Assembly: GCA_028873795.1 (NCBI GenBank)
Contig: JAPPNP010000006.1
Span: forward strand, 1 to 64,000
Source: Chloroflexota bacterium
GTDB taxonomy: Bacteria; Chloroflexota; UBA11872
DNA length: 64,000 nt
Direction: 5' to 3'
The notes beneath the pieces are model-generated. The model was not told the origin of the DNA, did no database searches, and saw only the letters and a list, made by a program, of their open reading frames with translations. Position numbers and translations under genes: made by a program. Shown piece after piece: positions 1-9,108 of this stretch. Within the stretch, counting starts at the first letter, position 1, and the number at the start of each line of letters is the position of its first letter.

Positions 1-181
1 GTCCCGGATGACGCCGGGTTACTGGTCGAGTCCCATTAGGGGCGCCCCTACAAGACACTCCGCGGTGGCGCGATGGAGTGGGTCGGGCGGCGGATGTCGT
101 ACCGTTCGATACGCAGCTCGCGAATCGCACGCATAGCACCGCGGACGAACGTCACCGGTGGTCGGAGGTTGGGTCGGCATG

Positions 182-1669
182 GGCGCTGAGGTCAGGCGGC
201 TGAGCAACTGGATCAACGGCGAGTGGGCGGACTCCGCCGGCGCCGATCGCCTGGACGCCGACAATCCGGCGACGGGCGAGGTGATCGCGAGCGTCCCGCT
301 GTCCACCGACGCCGACATCGACGCGGCCGTGCAGGCGGCCAAGGCGGCCTTCCCGGCCTGGCGCGACACCCCGGCGGTCGATCGCGGACGGGTGCTCTTT
401 CGGCTGCATTCGCTGATGCGGGACCGGTTCGAGGAGCTTTCCCGCACCGTGACCATCGAAAACGGCAAGACGCTGGAGGAGGCCCGTGGCGAGGTGCTGC
501 GCGCCGTCGAGAACGTCGAGGTGGCGGCGGGCATTCCCACCCTGCAGCAGGGCTCATTCTCCAGCGACATCTCGGCCGCCATCGACGAGCACTCGATCCG
601 CGAGCCGCTGGGGGTGTTCGCGCAGATTGGGCCCTTCAACTTTCCCGCGATGGTGCCCTTCTGGTTCGCGCCGTTGGCGGTGGCTTGCGGCAACACCTTC
701 GTGACCAAGCCGTCGCCCAAGACGCCGCTGAGCCAGACGCTGCTCACCGAGCTGACGGCGGAAGCGGGCTTCCCGCCCGGCGTGATGAACCTGGTGCACG
801 GCGAAGGCGAGCAGGCGCAGGCGCTGAGCGCGCATCCCGACGTGGCCGGCGTGTCGTTCGTCGGCTCGACGCCGGTGGCCCGAGCGGTGTACGAAACCGC
901 CACGCGTCACGGCAAGCGGGCGCAGTGCCAGGGCGGAGCCAAGAATCACCTGGTCGTGCTGCCAGACGCCGACCTGGACGCCGCGATTCCCAATATCTGC
1001 GGCTCGACCTATGGCTGCGCCGGGCAGCGATGCCTGGCCGGGTCGGTGGTGGTGACGGTCGGCGACGTGCGCGAGGAGCTGACGGAGCGGCTGGTCGAGG
1101 CGACCTCGTCGATTCGATTGGGCGACGGCCTCGATCCGGACACCGGCATGGGTCCGGTGATTTCCGCCGAGTCGCGCGACCGCGCGTTCGCGTACATCGA
1201 GCAAGCGATCAATGACGGCGCTGAAATGCTGCTGGACGGGCGCGGCGCGACGGTCGACGACCTGCCGGGCGGCTACTGGGTGGGTGCGACGGTGCTGCAC
1301 GAGGTGACGCCCGACATGCCCGTCGTGCGAGATGAGATCTTTGGGCCGGTGGTGGGCCTGATGCACGCCGACACGCTGCAGGACGCCATCGACATGGTGG
1401 AAGCCAGCCCGTTCGGCAACGCGGCCACGCTCTACACCGACAGCGGCGGCGCGGCGCGGGAGTTCACCCGGCAGGTCAACGTCGGCAATGTCGGCATCAA
1501 CGTCGGCGTGGCGGCCCCGATGGCCTTCTATCCCTTCGGCGGACGCAAGCAGTCGTTCTTTGGCGACATCCACGCCCAGTCCACCGAGCTGGTGCGGTTC
1601 TACACCGACCCGAAGGTCGTGATCACGCGTTGGCCGGGCAAGTCGGACGGCCGGGACCCGTGGGACTGA
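182..1669 (+). CDS. mmsA: CoA-acylating methylmalonate-semialdehyde dehydrogenase (ALDH superfamily)
   Basis: ALDH family signature; FNFPAMVPFWFAPLAVACGNTFVTKPS and GAKNHLVVLPDAD / GCAGQRCLA motifs typical of MmsA/IolA; ORF opens at 158, ATG at 182 likely. Confidence 0.9.
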   Translation, partial: GAEVRRLSNWINGEWADSAGADRLDADNPATGEVIASVPLSTDADIDAAVQAAKAAFPAWRDTPAVDRGRVLFRLHSLMRDRFEELSRTVTIENGKTLEEARGEVLRAVENVEVAAGIPTLQQGSFSSDISAAIDEHSIREPLGVFAQIGPFNFPAMVPFWFAPLAVACGNTFVTKPSPKTPLSQTLLTELTAEAGFPPGVMNLVHGEGEQAQALSAHPDVAGVSFVGSTPVARAVYETATRHGKRAQCQGGAKNHLVVLPDADLDAAIPNICGSTYGCAGQRCLAGSVVVTVGDVREELTERLVEATSSIRLGDGLDPDTGMGPVISAESRDRAFAYIEQAINDGAEMLLDGRGATVDDLPGGYWVGATVLHEVTPDMPVVRDEIFGPVVGLMHADTLQDAIDMVEASPFGNAATLYTDSGGAAREFTRQVNVGNVGINVGVAAPMAFYPFGGRKQSFFGDIHAQSTELVRFYTDPKVVITRWPGKSDGRDPWD

Positions 1670-1687
1670 GCCACCGGGAGCGTCCGC

Positions 1688-2353
1688 ATGGCGCATGAGT
1701 ATCGCCATTCCGGCGAGCGGCACATCCGCGACAGCGCCTACCTGGAGCGCATCCACCCGGACATCGGTCCCGTGCTGCTCGGCATGGAGGCCGAGGCGGA
1801 TCGCGACGGCCTGCCGATCACGGAGCGCCCAAGCACGCGCCTGCTGTCGCTGGTCGTGCGCGCGATGGGCGCGCGGCGGGCGCTGGAGATCGGCACCAAC
1901 ATCGGCTACTCGGCCATTGCCATCGCCTCGGCGCTGGCCGACGGCGGCGAGCTGGTCACGCTGGACATCGATCCGGAAATGCACGAGCGGGCGCGCGTCA
2001 ACGCGGATCGCGCGGGCGTCGGCGACCGCGTGACGCTGGTCACCGGTCCGGCGCTCGAAACGCTGGCCGGGATCGACGGGCCGTTCGATTTCGCCTACAT
2101 CGACGCCGACAAGGGCTCGTATCCGCAGTACCTCGACGCCGTGGTGGAGCGGCTGCGCCCCGGCGGCGTGGTGGCGCTGGACAACCTGCTGTGGCTGGGT
2201 CAGGCGGCGCACGAACCGGAGGACAGCGATTTCCATCGCGCGTCGACGCCGATCATCCGCGCCTTCAACGAGGCCTTTCTGGCCGACGCGCGGCTCGACG
2301 CGACGATCGTGCAGGTGGGCGACGGAATCGGGCTGGGCGTGAAGCGCGGGTAG
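1688..2353 (+). CDS. Class I SAM-dependent O-methyltransferase (caffeoyl-CoA/catechol OMT-like)
   Basis: ALEIGTNIGYSAIAIASAL, DFAYIDADKGSYPQYLDAVVERLRPGGVVALDNLLW motifs. Confidence 0.85.
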   Translation: MAHEYRHSGERHIRDSAYLERIHPDIGPVLLGMEAEADRDGLPITERPSTRLLSLVVRAMGARRALEIGTNIGYSAIAIASALADGGELVTLDIDPEMHERARVNADRAGVGDRVTLVTGPALETLAGIDGPFDFAYIDADKGSYPQYLDAVVERLRPGGVVALDNLLWLGQAAHEPEDSDFHRASTPIIRAFNEAFLADARLDATIVQVGDGIGLGVKRG

Positions 2354-2450
2354 GGGTCCTTGGTCAGACCGCAACCGCTTGACCAGTTGGTGCATCACTC
2401 GCTGATGAGTTGCAGCGGGTCGTGGCGACGCGGCGGCCGTGCTCGATGGC

Positions 2451-2480
2451 TCTAGATTCCTCGCTGCGCTCGGAATGACA
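2451..2480. repeat. Solo half-unit of the 83-bp element (tctagattcctcgctgcgctcggaatgaca)
   Basis: Matches one arm of the 83-bp element. Confidence 0.7.
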
Positions 2481-2615
2481 GTTCGAGAGAGCGCGAGATT
2501 GATCACGCGGATCAGGTGAAGCCCACGTCGCATGATTCGACCGTCTGTTGACTGAATGCGGCAAGGCGCGTAGCGTCACGCCGCGGAACGTGCGTGCCTG
2601 AAGAGGAACGTCTCG

Positions 2616-3368
2616 ATGCTGACCAATCGCGCGAAGCAGCGGCTCGAGAGCGGCAAGGTGGCGCTGGGCGTCAGCTGCGGGATGGGCGCGCCGTTTCTCG
2701 CCGAGGTGCTGGCGCGCGCGGGATTCGACTGGGTGATGGTCGACAACCAGCACGGCATGTGGGACCGGCAGTCGTCCTCCCTGGCCATGATGGGCGTGCG
2801 GGCCGGCGGATCGACGCCGATGGTGCGCGCGCCCGAAAACGACTACTACGCCATCGGCCGTCTGCTCGACGAGGGCGCGCTGGGCGTGATCGTGCCGATG
2901 GTGGACAGCCGCGAGGAGGCGGAGCGGGTGGTCCAGGCCTGCCGCTATCCGCCCATCGGCTGGCGCTCGGACGGCGTGAGCGGGGCGAGCGTGTACGGCC
3001 CCAGCTATCGCGAGCGGGCCAACGATGAAATCCTGGTGGCGATTCAGCTCGAATCGCGCGAGGCCATCGAAAACGCGGACGCGATCATGTCGGTGCCGGG
3101 AATCGACGCCTGCTGGCTCGGGCCGGCCGACCTGGCGAACTCGCTGGGTCACGCGCGCAATACGCCCGAGCACGACGCGGCGGTGAACGAGATGATCGCG
3201 GCCTGCAAGCGCCACGGAAAGGCCGCGGGCATTGCCGCGGGCTCCGTGGAGCAAGTGGAGAAGTGGGTGGCGGCCGGCTGCACCTTCGTCAGCGCCGGCG
3301 GCGACAAGATCTACGTGGGAACCAGCGCGGCGGCGGAGTTCAACGCCCTGGCGAGCTTGCGGGAGTAG
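2616..3368 (+). CDS. HpcH/HpaI aldolase family protein (copy 1 of tandem pair)
   Basis: GFDWVMVDNQHGMWDRQS, GVIVPMVDSREEAERVVQACRYPPIGWRS, GPADLANSLG motifs. Confidence 0.88.
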   Translation: MLTNRAKQRLESGKVALGVSCGMGAPFLAEVLARAGFDWVMVDNQHGMWDRQSSSLAMMGVRAGGSTPMVRAPENDYYAIGRLLDEGALGVIVPMVDSREEAERVVQACRYPPIGWRSDGVSGASVYGPSYRERANDEILVAIQLESREAIENADAIMSVPGIDACWLGPADLANSLGHARNTPEHDAAVNEMIAACKRHGKAAGIAAGSVEQVEKWVAAGCTFVSAGGDKIYVGTSAAAEFNALASLRE

Positions 3369-3374
3369 CGAGAA

Positions 3375-4157
3375 ATGGCACGAATCGATTCATTGACCAA
3401 TCCCGTCAAGGCCAAGCTGCGCCGCGGCGAGGTGGCCCTGGGCGTCGGCATGGCGCTCGGCAGCCCGAACATTGTGGAGTTGCTGGCGCGGCAAGGATTC
3501 GACTGGGTGCTAATCGACAACCAGCACGGCACGTGGGGACGGGAGTCCACGTCAGCGGCGTTCATGGCGGCGAGGGCCGGTGGCGCGGTGCCCATTCCGC
3601 GGGTGCTCAGCAGCGAGTACACCGCCATCGGGCATCTGCTCGACGAGGGCTGCACGGGGATCGTGGTGCCGATGGTGGATTCGCCGGAGGAGGCGGAGCA
3701 GGTCGTACACGCCTGCAAGTATCCGCCCGCGGGCGGCCGGTCGCTCGGCGCGGCGGGGGCGATTGCGCAGTGGCCGGAGTACATGAACCGCATCAACGAC
3801 GAGCTGCTCATCATGGTGCAGATCGAGTCCAAGCAAGCCGCCGAGGCGGCCGACGAGATCATGGCGGTGGACGGCGTCGACGGCACGTGGGTCGGCCCCG
3901 CCGACCTCGCCGCGTCCATCGGTCACGCGCAGGGAACCACCGAGCACACCGATTGCGTCGTCGGCGTGTTCGAGGCCTGCCGGAACCAGGGCAAGATTCC
4001 GGGCATCTCCGCCGGTCCCCCTGACTCCGCCAAGCGCTGGATCGAACACGGCGCGCGCTTCGTCACCCTGGGCGCCGACGTGCTCTACGTGCTCCAGGGC
4101 GCGCAGGCCGAGCTCGAGGCCTTCGGCCGCGAGCCGGGGCTGGGGGACTGGTCGTAG
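3375..4157 (+). CDS. HpcH/HpaI aldolase family protein (copy 2 of tandem pair)
   Basis: Same motifs as preceding gene (GFDWVLIDNQHGTWGRES, GIVVPMVDSPEEAEQVVHACKYPPAGGRS); start 6 nt after the previous stop. Confidence 0.88.
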   Translation: MARIDSLTNPVKAKLRRGEVALGVGMALGSPNIVELLARQGFDWVLIDNQHGTWGRESTSAAFMAARAGGAVPIPRVLSSEYTAIGHLLDEGCTGIVVPMVDSPEEAEQVVHACKYPPAGGRSLGAAGAIAQWPEYMNRINDELLIMVQIESKQAAEAADEIMAVDGVDGTWVGPADLAASIGHAQGTTEHTDCVVGVFEACRNQGKIPGISAGPPDSAKRWIEHGARFVTLGADVLYVLQGAQAELEAFGREPGLGDWS

Positions 4158-4334
4158 CCGAAGCGTTTGCGACCCTTGGTTCCAAGGGTGTTCAACCGAG
4201 AATTTAGGCGCCGTTCGTGGTGAGCCTGTCGAACCATGCCGCTTCGGCAGGCTCAGAGCCTGCCCCGTGCTTGACATGGGGCCGAACGGATAGCTGCCGC
4301 TCCCCCGACATCCGAACCTGAAGCTAGCCACTTC

Positions 4335-5105
4335 ATGACACCTGGGAGCCAGGGTCCACGGCCGCTGACGGTCGACGAGGTCCGCAGGCTCCTTCAGGCA
4401 ATCGCTGAAACACCTGAGACGGTAGTCCCGATCCACTTGCTGCGACATGGGACGTGCCGGGCTTACGCCACTGGCGATGCGGCGGCGTTGGACGCGGTGG
4501 TCGTGCAGGCCGATTGCCTGCCGGAAGAGCCGTTCGGGCTAGGGACCAATGCGCAGGGGCTCTGGAACCTGCTGCGCGGCATTGACGGTTGGACGTGCGT
4601 GGAAGTTGCGCCGACGGTGGCTCACCGGCTGGGCGCGCTGATAAGCGAATACAAGGGAAAGCGCGTCCGGTTCTACGAGGGCGTCTATCACACCCTCACC
4701 AAGCCGGCGGCGGTATTCGAAGATTCGGCGGTCCGGCACCTCAGCATCCGTGACGCCGGCCTGCTGGCCGCCTACGGATTGCACGGCGGAGACTTCGGCA
4801 GCTTGCCGAGGCTGCTGCTCGATGGTGTGGTCGCGGGCGCGGTGGTGGATGGCCAAGTTGTCGGAACGGCCCACACCAGTGCCGTGACCGACCGATACGC
4901 CGACATCGGGGTTGAAACGCAGGAGGCATGGCGCGGCCGAGGATTCGCCACGGCCGCCGCGTCCATCGTGGCGATGCGGGTCCAAGAGCAAGGTCGAATT
5001 CCCGTCTGGAGTTGCGGCGAGGACAACATGGCGTCGCTTCGAATCGCCCGAAAGCTGGGATTCGAGGAGGTTTCGCGGCTCACCTATGTAGTCAAGGTGG
5101 CCTGA
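4335..5105 (+). CDS. GNAT family N-acetyltransferase
   Basis: C-terminal GVETQEAWRGRGFATAAASIVAMRVQEQGRIPVWSCGEDNMASLRIARKLGF GNAT signature. Confidence 0.75.
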   Translation: MTPGSQGPRPLTVDEVRRLLQAIAETPETVVPIHLLRHGTCRAYATGDAAALDAVVVQADCLPEEPFGLGTNAQGLWNLLRGIDGWTCVEVAPTVAHRLGALISEYKGKRVRFYEGVYHTLTKPAAVFEDSAVRHLSIRDAGLLAAYGLHGGDFGSLPRLLLDGVVAGAVVDGQVVGTAHTSAVTDRYADIGVETQEAWRGRGFATAAASIVAMRVQEQGRIPVWSCGEDNMASLRIARKLGFEEVSRLTYVVKVA

Positions 5106-5185
5106 CCCCAAACGCAATGGCTCCCTCCGCGAAAAGGGGCATGCTCTCACCTTTCTCATTACCCGAGGTGTTTGCATAGACCTGA

Positions 5186-5276
5186 ACGGGCGGGTCTCAG
5201 ACCCGCCCCTACGCCAGGTTTCCAATGCGCCGCCAGACTCGACCGGACTGGATTCCGGCTTTCGCCGGAATGACGG
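5186..5276 (+). repeat. Composite hairpin element copy 1: [GGGCGGGTCTCAGACCCGCCC]-spacer-[CTGGATTCCGGCTTTCGCCGGAATGACG]
   Basis: Two perfect palindromic modules in the same order as at 32318 and (inverted) 39327. Confidence 0.75.
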
Positions 5277-5329
5277 ACGAATTACGCGAAGGTCTCCTTC
5301 AAGGTGAACGGCATCTTGTCCAAAGTCCC

Positions 5330-6298
5330 TTAGGGAATCAGCAGCAGCTTCCCGGTCGTGGCGCGGCCTTCGAGGTCGGTGTGGGCTTGCGCGGCGTCGG
5401 CCAGGGCGTAGTCGCCGTGAATCTTGAGCTCGAGCGAGCCGTCCGCGACCCAGCCGAGCACGGACGAGGTGCGCCACGCGAACTCTTCGGGGGTGATGAG
5501 GTGGTGCCCGAGGCTTGGGCGCGCCAGGAATATCGAGCCCTTCTGGTTGAGGACCTGCGGGTCCATCGGCGGCACGGGTCCGCTGGCGGCGCCGAAGAGC
5601 ACCATGTAGCCGCGCGGCTTGAGGCAGTCGAGGCCGCGGTCGAACGTGGCCTTTCCGACGCCGTCGTATACGACATCCACGCCCGCGCCGTCGGTGAGCT
5701 CGCGGACCTTGGGGAGGAAGTCCTCCTCGGCGTAGTTGATGACGTGATCCGCGCCCACGTCGTGCGCGACTTCCGCCTTGGCGGGCGTGCCGACCGTGGT
5801 GATGACCTCCGCGCCTGCTTTCTTGGCCATCTGAATGATCAGACGACCGGCGCCGCCGGCGCCCGCGTGCACCAGCGCGGTGTGGCCGGCGCGCAACGGA
5901 AAGCTCGACGTCGTGAGGTAGTGCGCCGTGCAGCCCTGGAGCATGACGGCGGCGGCGGTGCGGGTGTCCAGCGCTTCCGGAACGCGCACCAGCCGGTCGG
6001 CCGCGACGGCCTGCAACTCGGCATATGAACCGATTTCAGTGCCGTGCGCCACGCGATCGCCAGCCTCGAGCGTGGTCACGTCCGACCCGACCTCCACCAC
6101 CACGCCGGCGCCTTCCATGCCCAGCGTGAACGGGGGCTCGACCGGGTAGCGGCCGGTGCGCTGATAGGTGTCGATGTAGTTCACCCCGGCGGCCTCGGTG
6201 CGCACCAGGACCTCGTTGGGCGCGGGCGTCGGGTCCGGGATGTCTTCGTAGCTGAGCGCCTCGATTCCGCCCGGCGTATTGACGCGAATGGCTTTCAT
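5330..6298 (-). CDS. Zinc-independent MDR-type quinone oxidoreductase
   Basis: MKAIRVNTPGGIEALSYEDIPDPTPAPNEVLVRTEAAGVNYIDTYQRTG; VHAGAGGAGRLIIQMAKKAGAEVITT nucleotide-binding motif. Confidence 0.88.
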   Translation of the reverse strand: MKAIRVNTPGGIEALSYEDIPDPTPAPNEVLVRTEAAGVNYIDTYQRTGRYPVEPPFTLGMEGAGVVVEVGSDVTTLEAGDRVAHGTEIGSYAELQAVAADRLVRVPEALDTRTAAAVMLQGCTAHYLTTSSFPLRAGHTALVHAGAGGAGRLIIQMAKKAGAEVITTVGTPAKAEVAHDVGADHVINYAEEDFLPKVRELTDGAGVDVVYDGVGKATFDRGLDCLKPRGYMVLFGAASGPVPPMDPQVLNQKGSIFLARPSLGHHLITPEEFAWRTSSVLGWVADGSLELKIHGDYALADAAQAHTDLEGRATTGKLLLIP

Positions 6299-6381
6299 GG
6301 GTAACTCCTCCACAGCACGAAAACGCCAGCATAGGACGCGGCGCGGCCGGGCAGGGAGGCGCGTGCCTTATATTCCGGCCC

Positions 6382-7605
6382 GTGCGCATACCCCACGTGC
6401 TCCAAACGCTGCGCCCGCTGATTCCCGGCGTGTACTTGCCGGCGTTTCTGATGTTCTTCGGCGTGGGAATGCTGACGCCGACGCTGCCGCTGTTCGCGGC
6501 GGAATTGGGCGTGAACTACACGCTGGTGACGCTGGCGGTGGCGGTGACCGGGCTGGGGACGCTGCTCTGGAACGTTCCGGCCGGTCTGCTGCAGGCGCGC
6601 TGGAGCGAGCATCGCTCGGCGATCGTGGGATTGCTGGCGGTGGCGGCGGCGACATTGGCGATGGGCTTCACGCGCGACTACGCGCTAGTGGTGGTCTTTC
6701 GCGCGCTGGCGGGGATCGGCATGGCGACCTGGACGATCTCGCGCATGTCGCACCTGGTGGCCGCGGTGCCGCAGCACCACCGAGGGCGGGCGATGTCGCT
6801 GTTCGGCGGGATCATGCGCATCAGCCTATTTCCCAGCCCGGCCATCGGCGGCGCATTGGCCGAGCTGGTGAGCTACGAGGCGTGCTTCCTGGTGGCGGGA
6901 CTCTTTGCCGCCGTCGGCGTGCTGCCGATGCTGCTGATGCGAAACCGCGTCGAGCGGCCGCTGGGCAGCGTGCCGGCGCGGCACGTGGCCCCGTCGAGCC
7001 TGTGGGCCGTGCTGCGGGAGCACTGGCGCGATCTGGCGACCGCCGGCACCGGGCACGTGCTGGCCTCGGCCGTCCGCGCCGGACGCCAGGTGATCATTCC
7101 GATCTACGGCGCGTTCGTCCTCGGTCTGGATGCAGCCGAAATCGGCGTAGTGGTGAGCGCCTCGGCGGCCATCGACATGACGCTGTTCCCGGTCGCCGGC
7201 TACGTGATGGACCGGTATGGGCGCAAGTTCACGAACGTACCGTCCATGTTCATGCTCGGGGCGTCCATGGCCGTGCTGCCGCTGGCGCAGGACTTCGTGG
7301 GATTGATCGTGGTGGGGCTCTTCGCCGGCGTGGCGAATGGATGGGGATCGGGCGCCATGCTCACGCTGGGGTCGGACCTCGCGCCCCGGGAGTCGCCCGG
7401 CCCGTTCCTGGGCGTCTGGCAGTTCATGGGCAACACCGGCATGACCGGCGGGCCGCTGATTGTCGGCGTGGTGGCGGATGCGGCGGGTCTGGACCTGGCG
7501 CCCTTCTACCTGGCGGCGGCGGGATTCGCCAGCGGGCTGATCTTCCTGTTCCTGGTGCGTGAGACGCACCGGGTGCGCGAGAAGCCGGCCGCGGCGTCGG
7601 CGTAG
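6382..7605 (+). CDS. MFS transporter
   Basis: Multiple hydrophobic TM segments; GYVMDRYGRKFTNVPS loop typical of MFS. Confidence 0.85.
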   Translation: MRIPHVLQTLRPLIPGVYLPAFLMFFGVGMLTPTLPLFAAELGVNYTLVTLAVAVTGLGTLLWNVPAGLLQARWSEHRSAIVGLLAVAAATLAMGFTRDYALVVVFRALAGIGMATWTISRMSHLVAAVPQHHRGRAMSLFGGIMRISLFPSPAIGGALAELVSYEACFLVAGLFAAVGVLPMLLMRNRVERPLGSVPARHVAPSSLWAVLREHWRDLATAGTGHVLASAVRAGRQVIIPIYGAFVLGLDAAEIGVVVSASAAIDMTLFPVAGYVMDRYGRKFTNVPSMFMLGASMAVLPLAQDFVGLIVVGLFAGVANGWGSGAMLTLGSDLAPRESPGPFLGVWQFMGNTGMTGGPLIVGVVADAAGLDLAPFYLAAAGFASGLIFLFLVRETHRVREKPAAASA

Positions 7606-7697
7606 GTGGCGGCTTGGCGTCACTCGGTGCGGGCGGGTCTGAGATCCACCCCAAGCCGGACGCTCAGTCCCACGCTGCACGCGGCGCGGGCCACCGA

Positions 7698-7780
7698 TGT
7701 CAATTCGAGCGGAGCGAGAAATCTAAGGGGCAGGGAGAAGGCGCCGCGTCCTTAGATTCCTCACTGCGTTCGGAATGACA
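7698..7780 (-). repeat. 83-bp MITE-like palindromic element, copy 1
   Basis: Reverse complement of 42321-42403 with 5 mismatches over 83 bp; ~30-bp imperfect terminal inverted repeats TGTCATTCCGAACGCAGTGAGGAATCTAAG / CTTAGATTTCTCGCTCCGCTCGAAATGACA. Confidence 0.8.
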
Positions 7781-7910
7781 ATTCTTGGGCGCCACGGCTG
7801 GCGTTTCGAGCGGAACGAGGAGTCTTGGACGACTGGCTCCGGCCGCGAGATTGAGTGCTCTGGATTCCGGCTTTCGCCGGAATGACGAAGGCTAAGGCGG
7901 CGATCTCCGG

Positions 7911-9017
7911 CTAGCGGGGCATGACGGTGGCATGGCGGGTGGACATGCGCTCGAGCCGCTCCGGATCGGGTTCGGGCAGGCCCTCCGTGGCCGGGGCGAA
8001 GGTGAGGTCGGGCTCGAGCTCTAACGCCGGCGCCGCCAAATCCTGCCGATAGAACTTCGACGATGGGAACAGGTCGCCCGGATAAGTGAAGTTGGGCAGC
8101 GTGGCCAGCTCGACGCAGAGCGCCGCGCCCACGGAGCTTTCGAGCATCCCGCCGATCCACACCGGGATGCCGGCATCGCGGCAGACGTCGTGCATGGCCA
8201 CCGAGTTGGTGAAGCCGCCCGCGCGGCCGGGCTTGATGTTGACGTAGTGGCAGGCGCCGATGCGAATCGCCTGCTCCACCATTTCGAGGTCCCGGGCGGA
8301 CTCGTCCAGGCAGATCGGGGTCTCGATCCGTCGAGCCAGCTCCGCGTGGTCGAGGATGTCGTTCCAGCCGAGCGGCTGCTCGATGAAAGCCAGCCCGAGA
8401 TCGTCGATGGCCTCGAAGGTGTCGAAATCGTCGAGGGTGTAGCCGGAGTTGCAGTCGATGTGAATCAGGTGGTCCGGAAACGCCGAGCGCACGGCGCGCA
8501 GCATGTCGACGTCCCAGCCGGGCCGCACCTTGAGCTTGGTGCGCGGGAATCCGGCGTCCACGGCCTGCTGCATGTTGCCGAGCAGCATGTCGATGGAATC
8601 CTGCACGCCGAAGTCGGCCCCGGCGATCACCGGGCGCGTCTCGCCGCCGAGCAGACGGTGGACCGGCGTGCCGGTGATCTTGGACTCGAGCGTCCACCAG
8701 CAGAGCTCGATGGCCGCCTTGGCGAAGCCGTTGCCCTTGGCGAAGGCCAGCCGCTCGTGCAGGTCCCGGGCGGTGTCGTACTCGCGCCCAACCACGTGCG
8801 GGCCGAACACCTCGGCCGCCAGGTAGAACACCCCGCCCGCGCACTCGTTCACGTAGTGCGGAGCGAAGAACGGGGTCGCCTCGGCCCAGGCCTCGCAGTC
8901 GCCGCTGGTGGCCTTCACGAGCACCGAGTCGATGTCGTGGTCCTCGCCGTAGGCGGTGCGCCAGGGGTAGATCAGCGGCATCCGGACGTAGTAGACGTCC
9001 AGCCGGTCGATGCGCAT
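7911..9017 (-). CDS. Enolase superfamily (muconate-lactonizing subgroup) enzyme, o-succinylbenzoate synthase / N-acylamino acid racemase-like
   Basis: KLKVRPGWD (KxK), IDCNSGY, FIEQPL, CLDES, VNIKPGRAGG catalytic motifs. Confidence 0.8.
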   Translation of the reverse strand: MRIDRLDVYYVRMPLIYPWRTAYGEDHDIDSVLVKATSGDCEAWAEATPFFAPHYVNECAGGVFYLAAEVFGPHVVGREYDTARDLHERLAFAKGNGFAKAAIELCWWTLESKITGTPVHRLLGGETRPVIAGADFGVQDSIDMLLGNMQQAVDAGFPRTKLKVRPGWDVDMLRAVRSAFPDHLIHIDCNSGYTLDDFDTFEAIDDLGLAFIEQPLGWNDILDHAELARRIETPICLDESARDLEMVEQAIRIGACHYVNIKPGRAGGFTNSVAMHDVCRDAGIPVWIGGMLESSVGAALCVELATLPNFTYPGDLFPSSKFYRQDLAAPALELEPDLTFAPATEGLPEPDPERLERMSTRHATVMPR

Positions 9018-9108
9018 GCGGGCCTCCTCTGGCACTCATGGTGACGGGACGGGGCACGGGATGCAATTGGAAACCCACGACGGGACGCGGGGGAGCGTTG
9101 AGGCCGCG

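Noticed and set aside
554-2533. 659-aa minus-strand ORF opposite mmsA/methyltransferase
   Set aside because: Antisense to two well-supported genes; Arg/His-rich composition typical of high-GC shadow ORFs
5188-5211. GGGCGGGTCTCAGACCCGCCC as an intrinsic terminator
   Set aside because: Strong stem but no U-tract on either side, and it recurs as part of a composite repeat element
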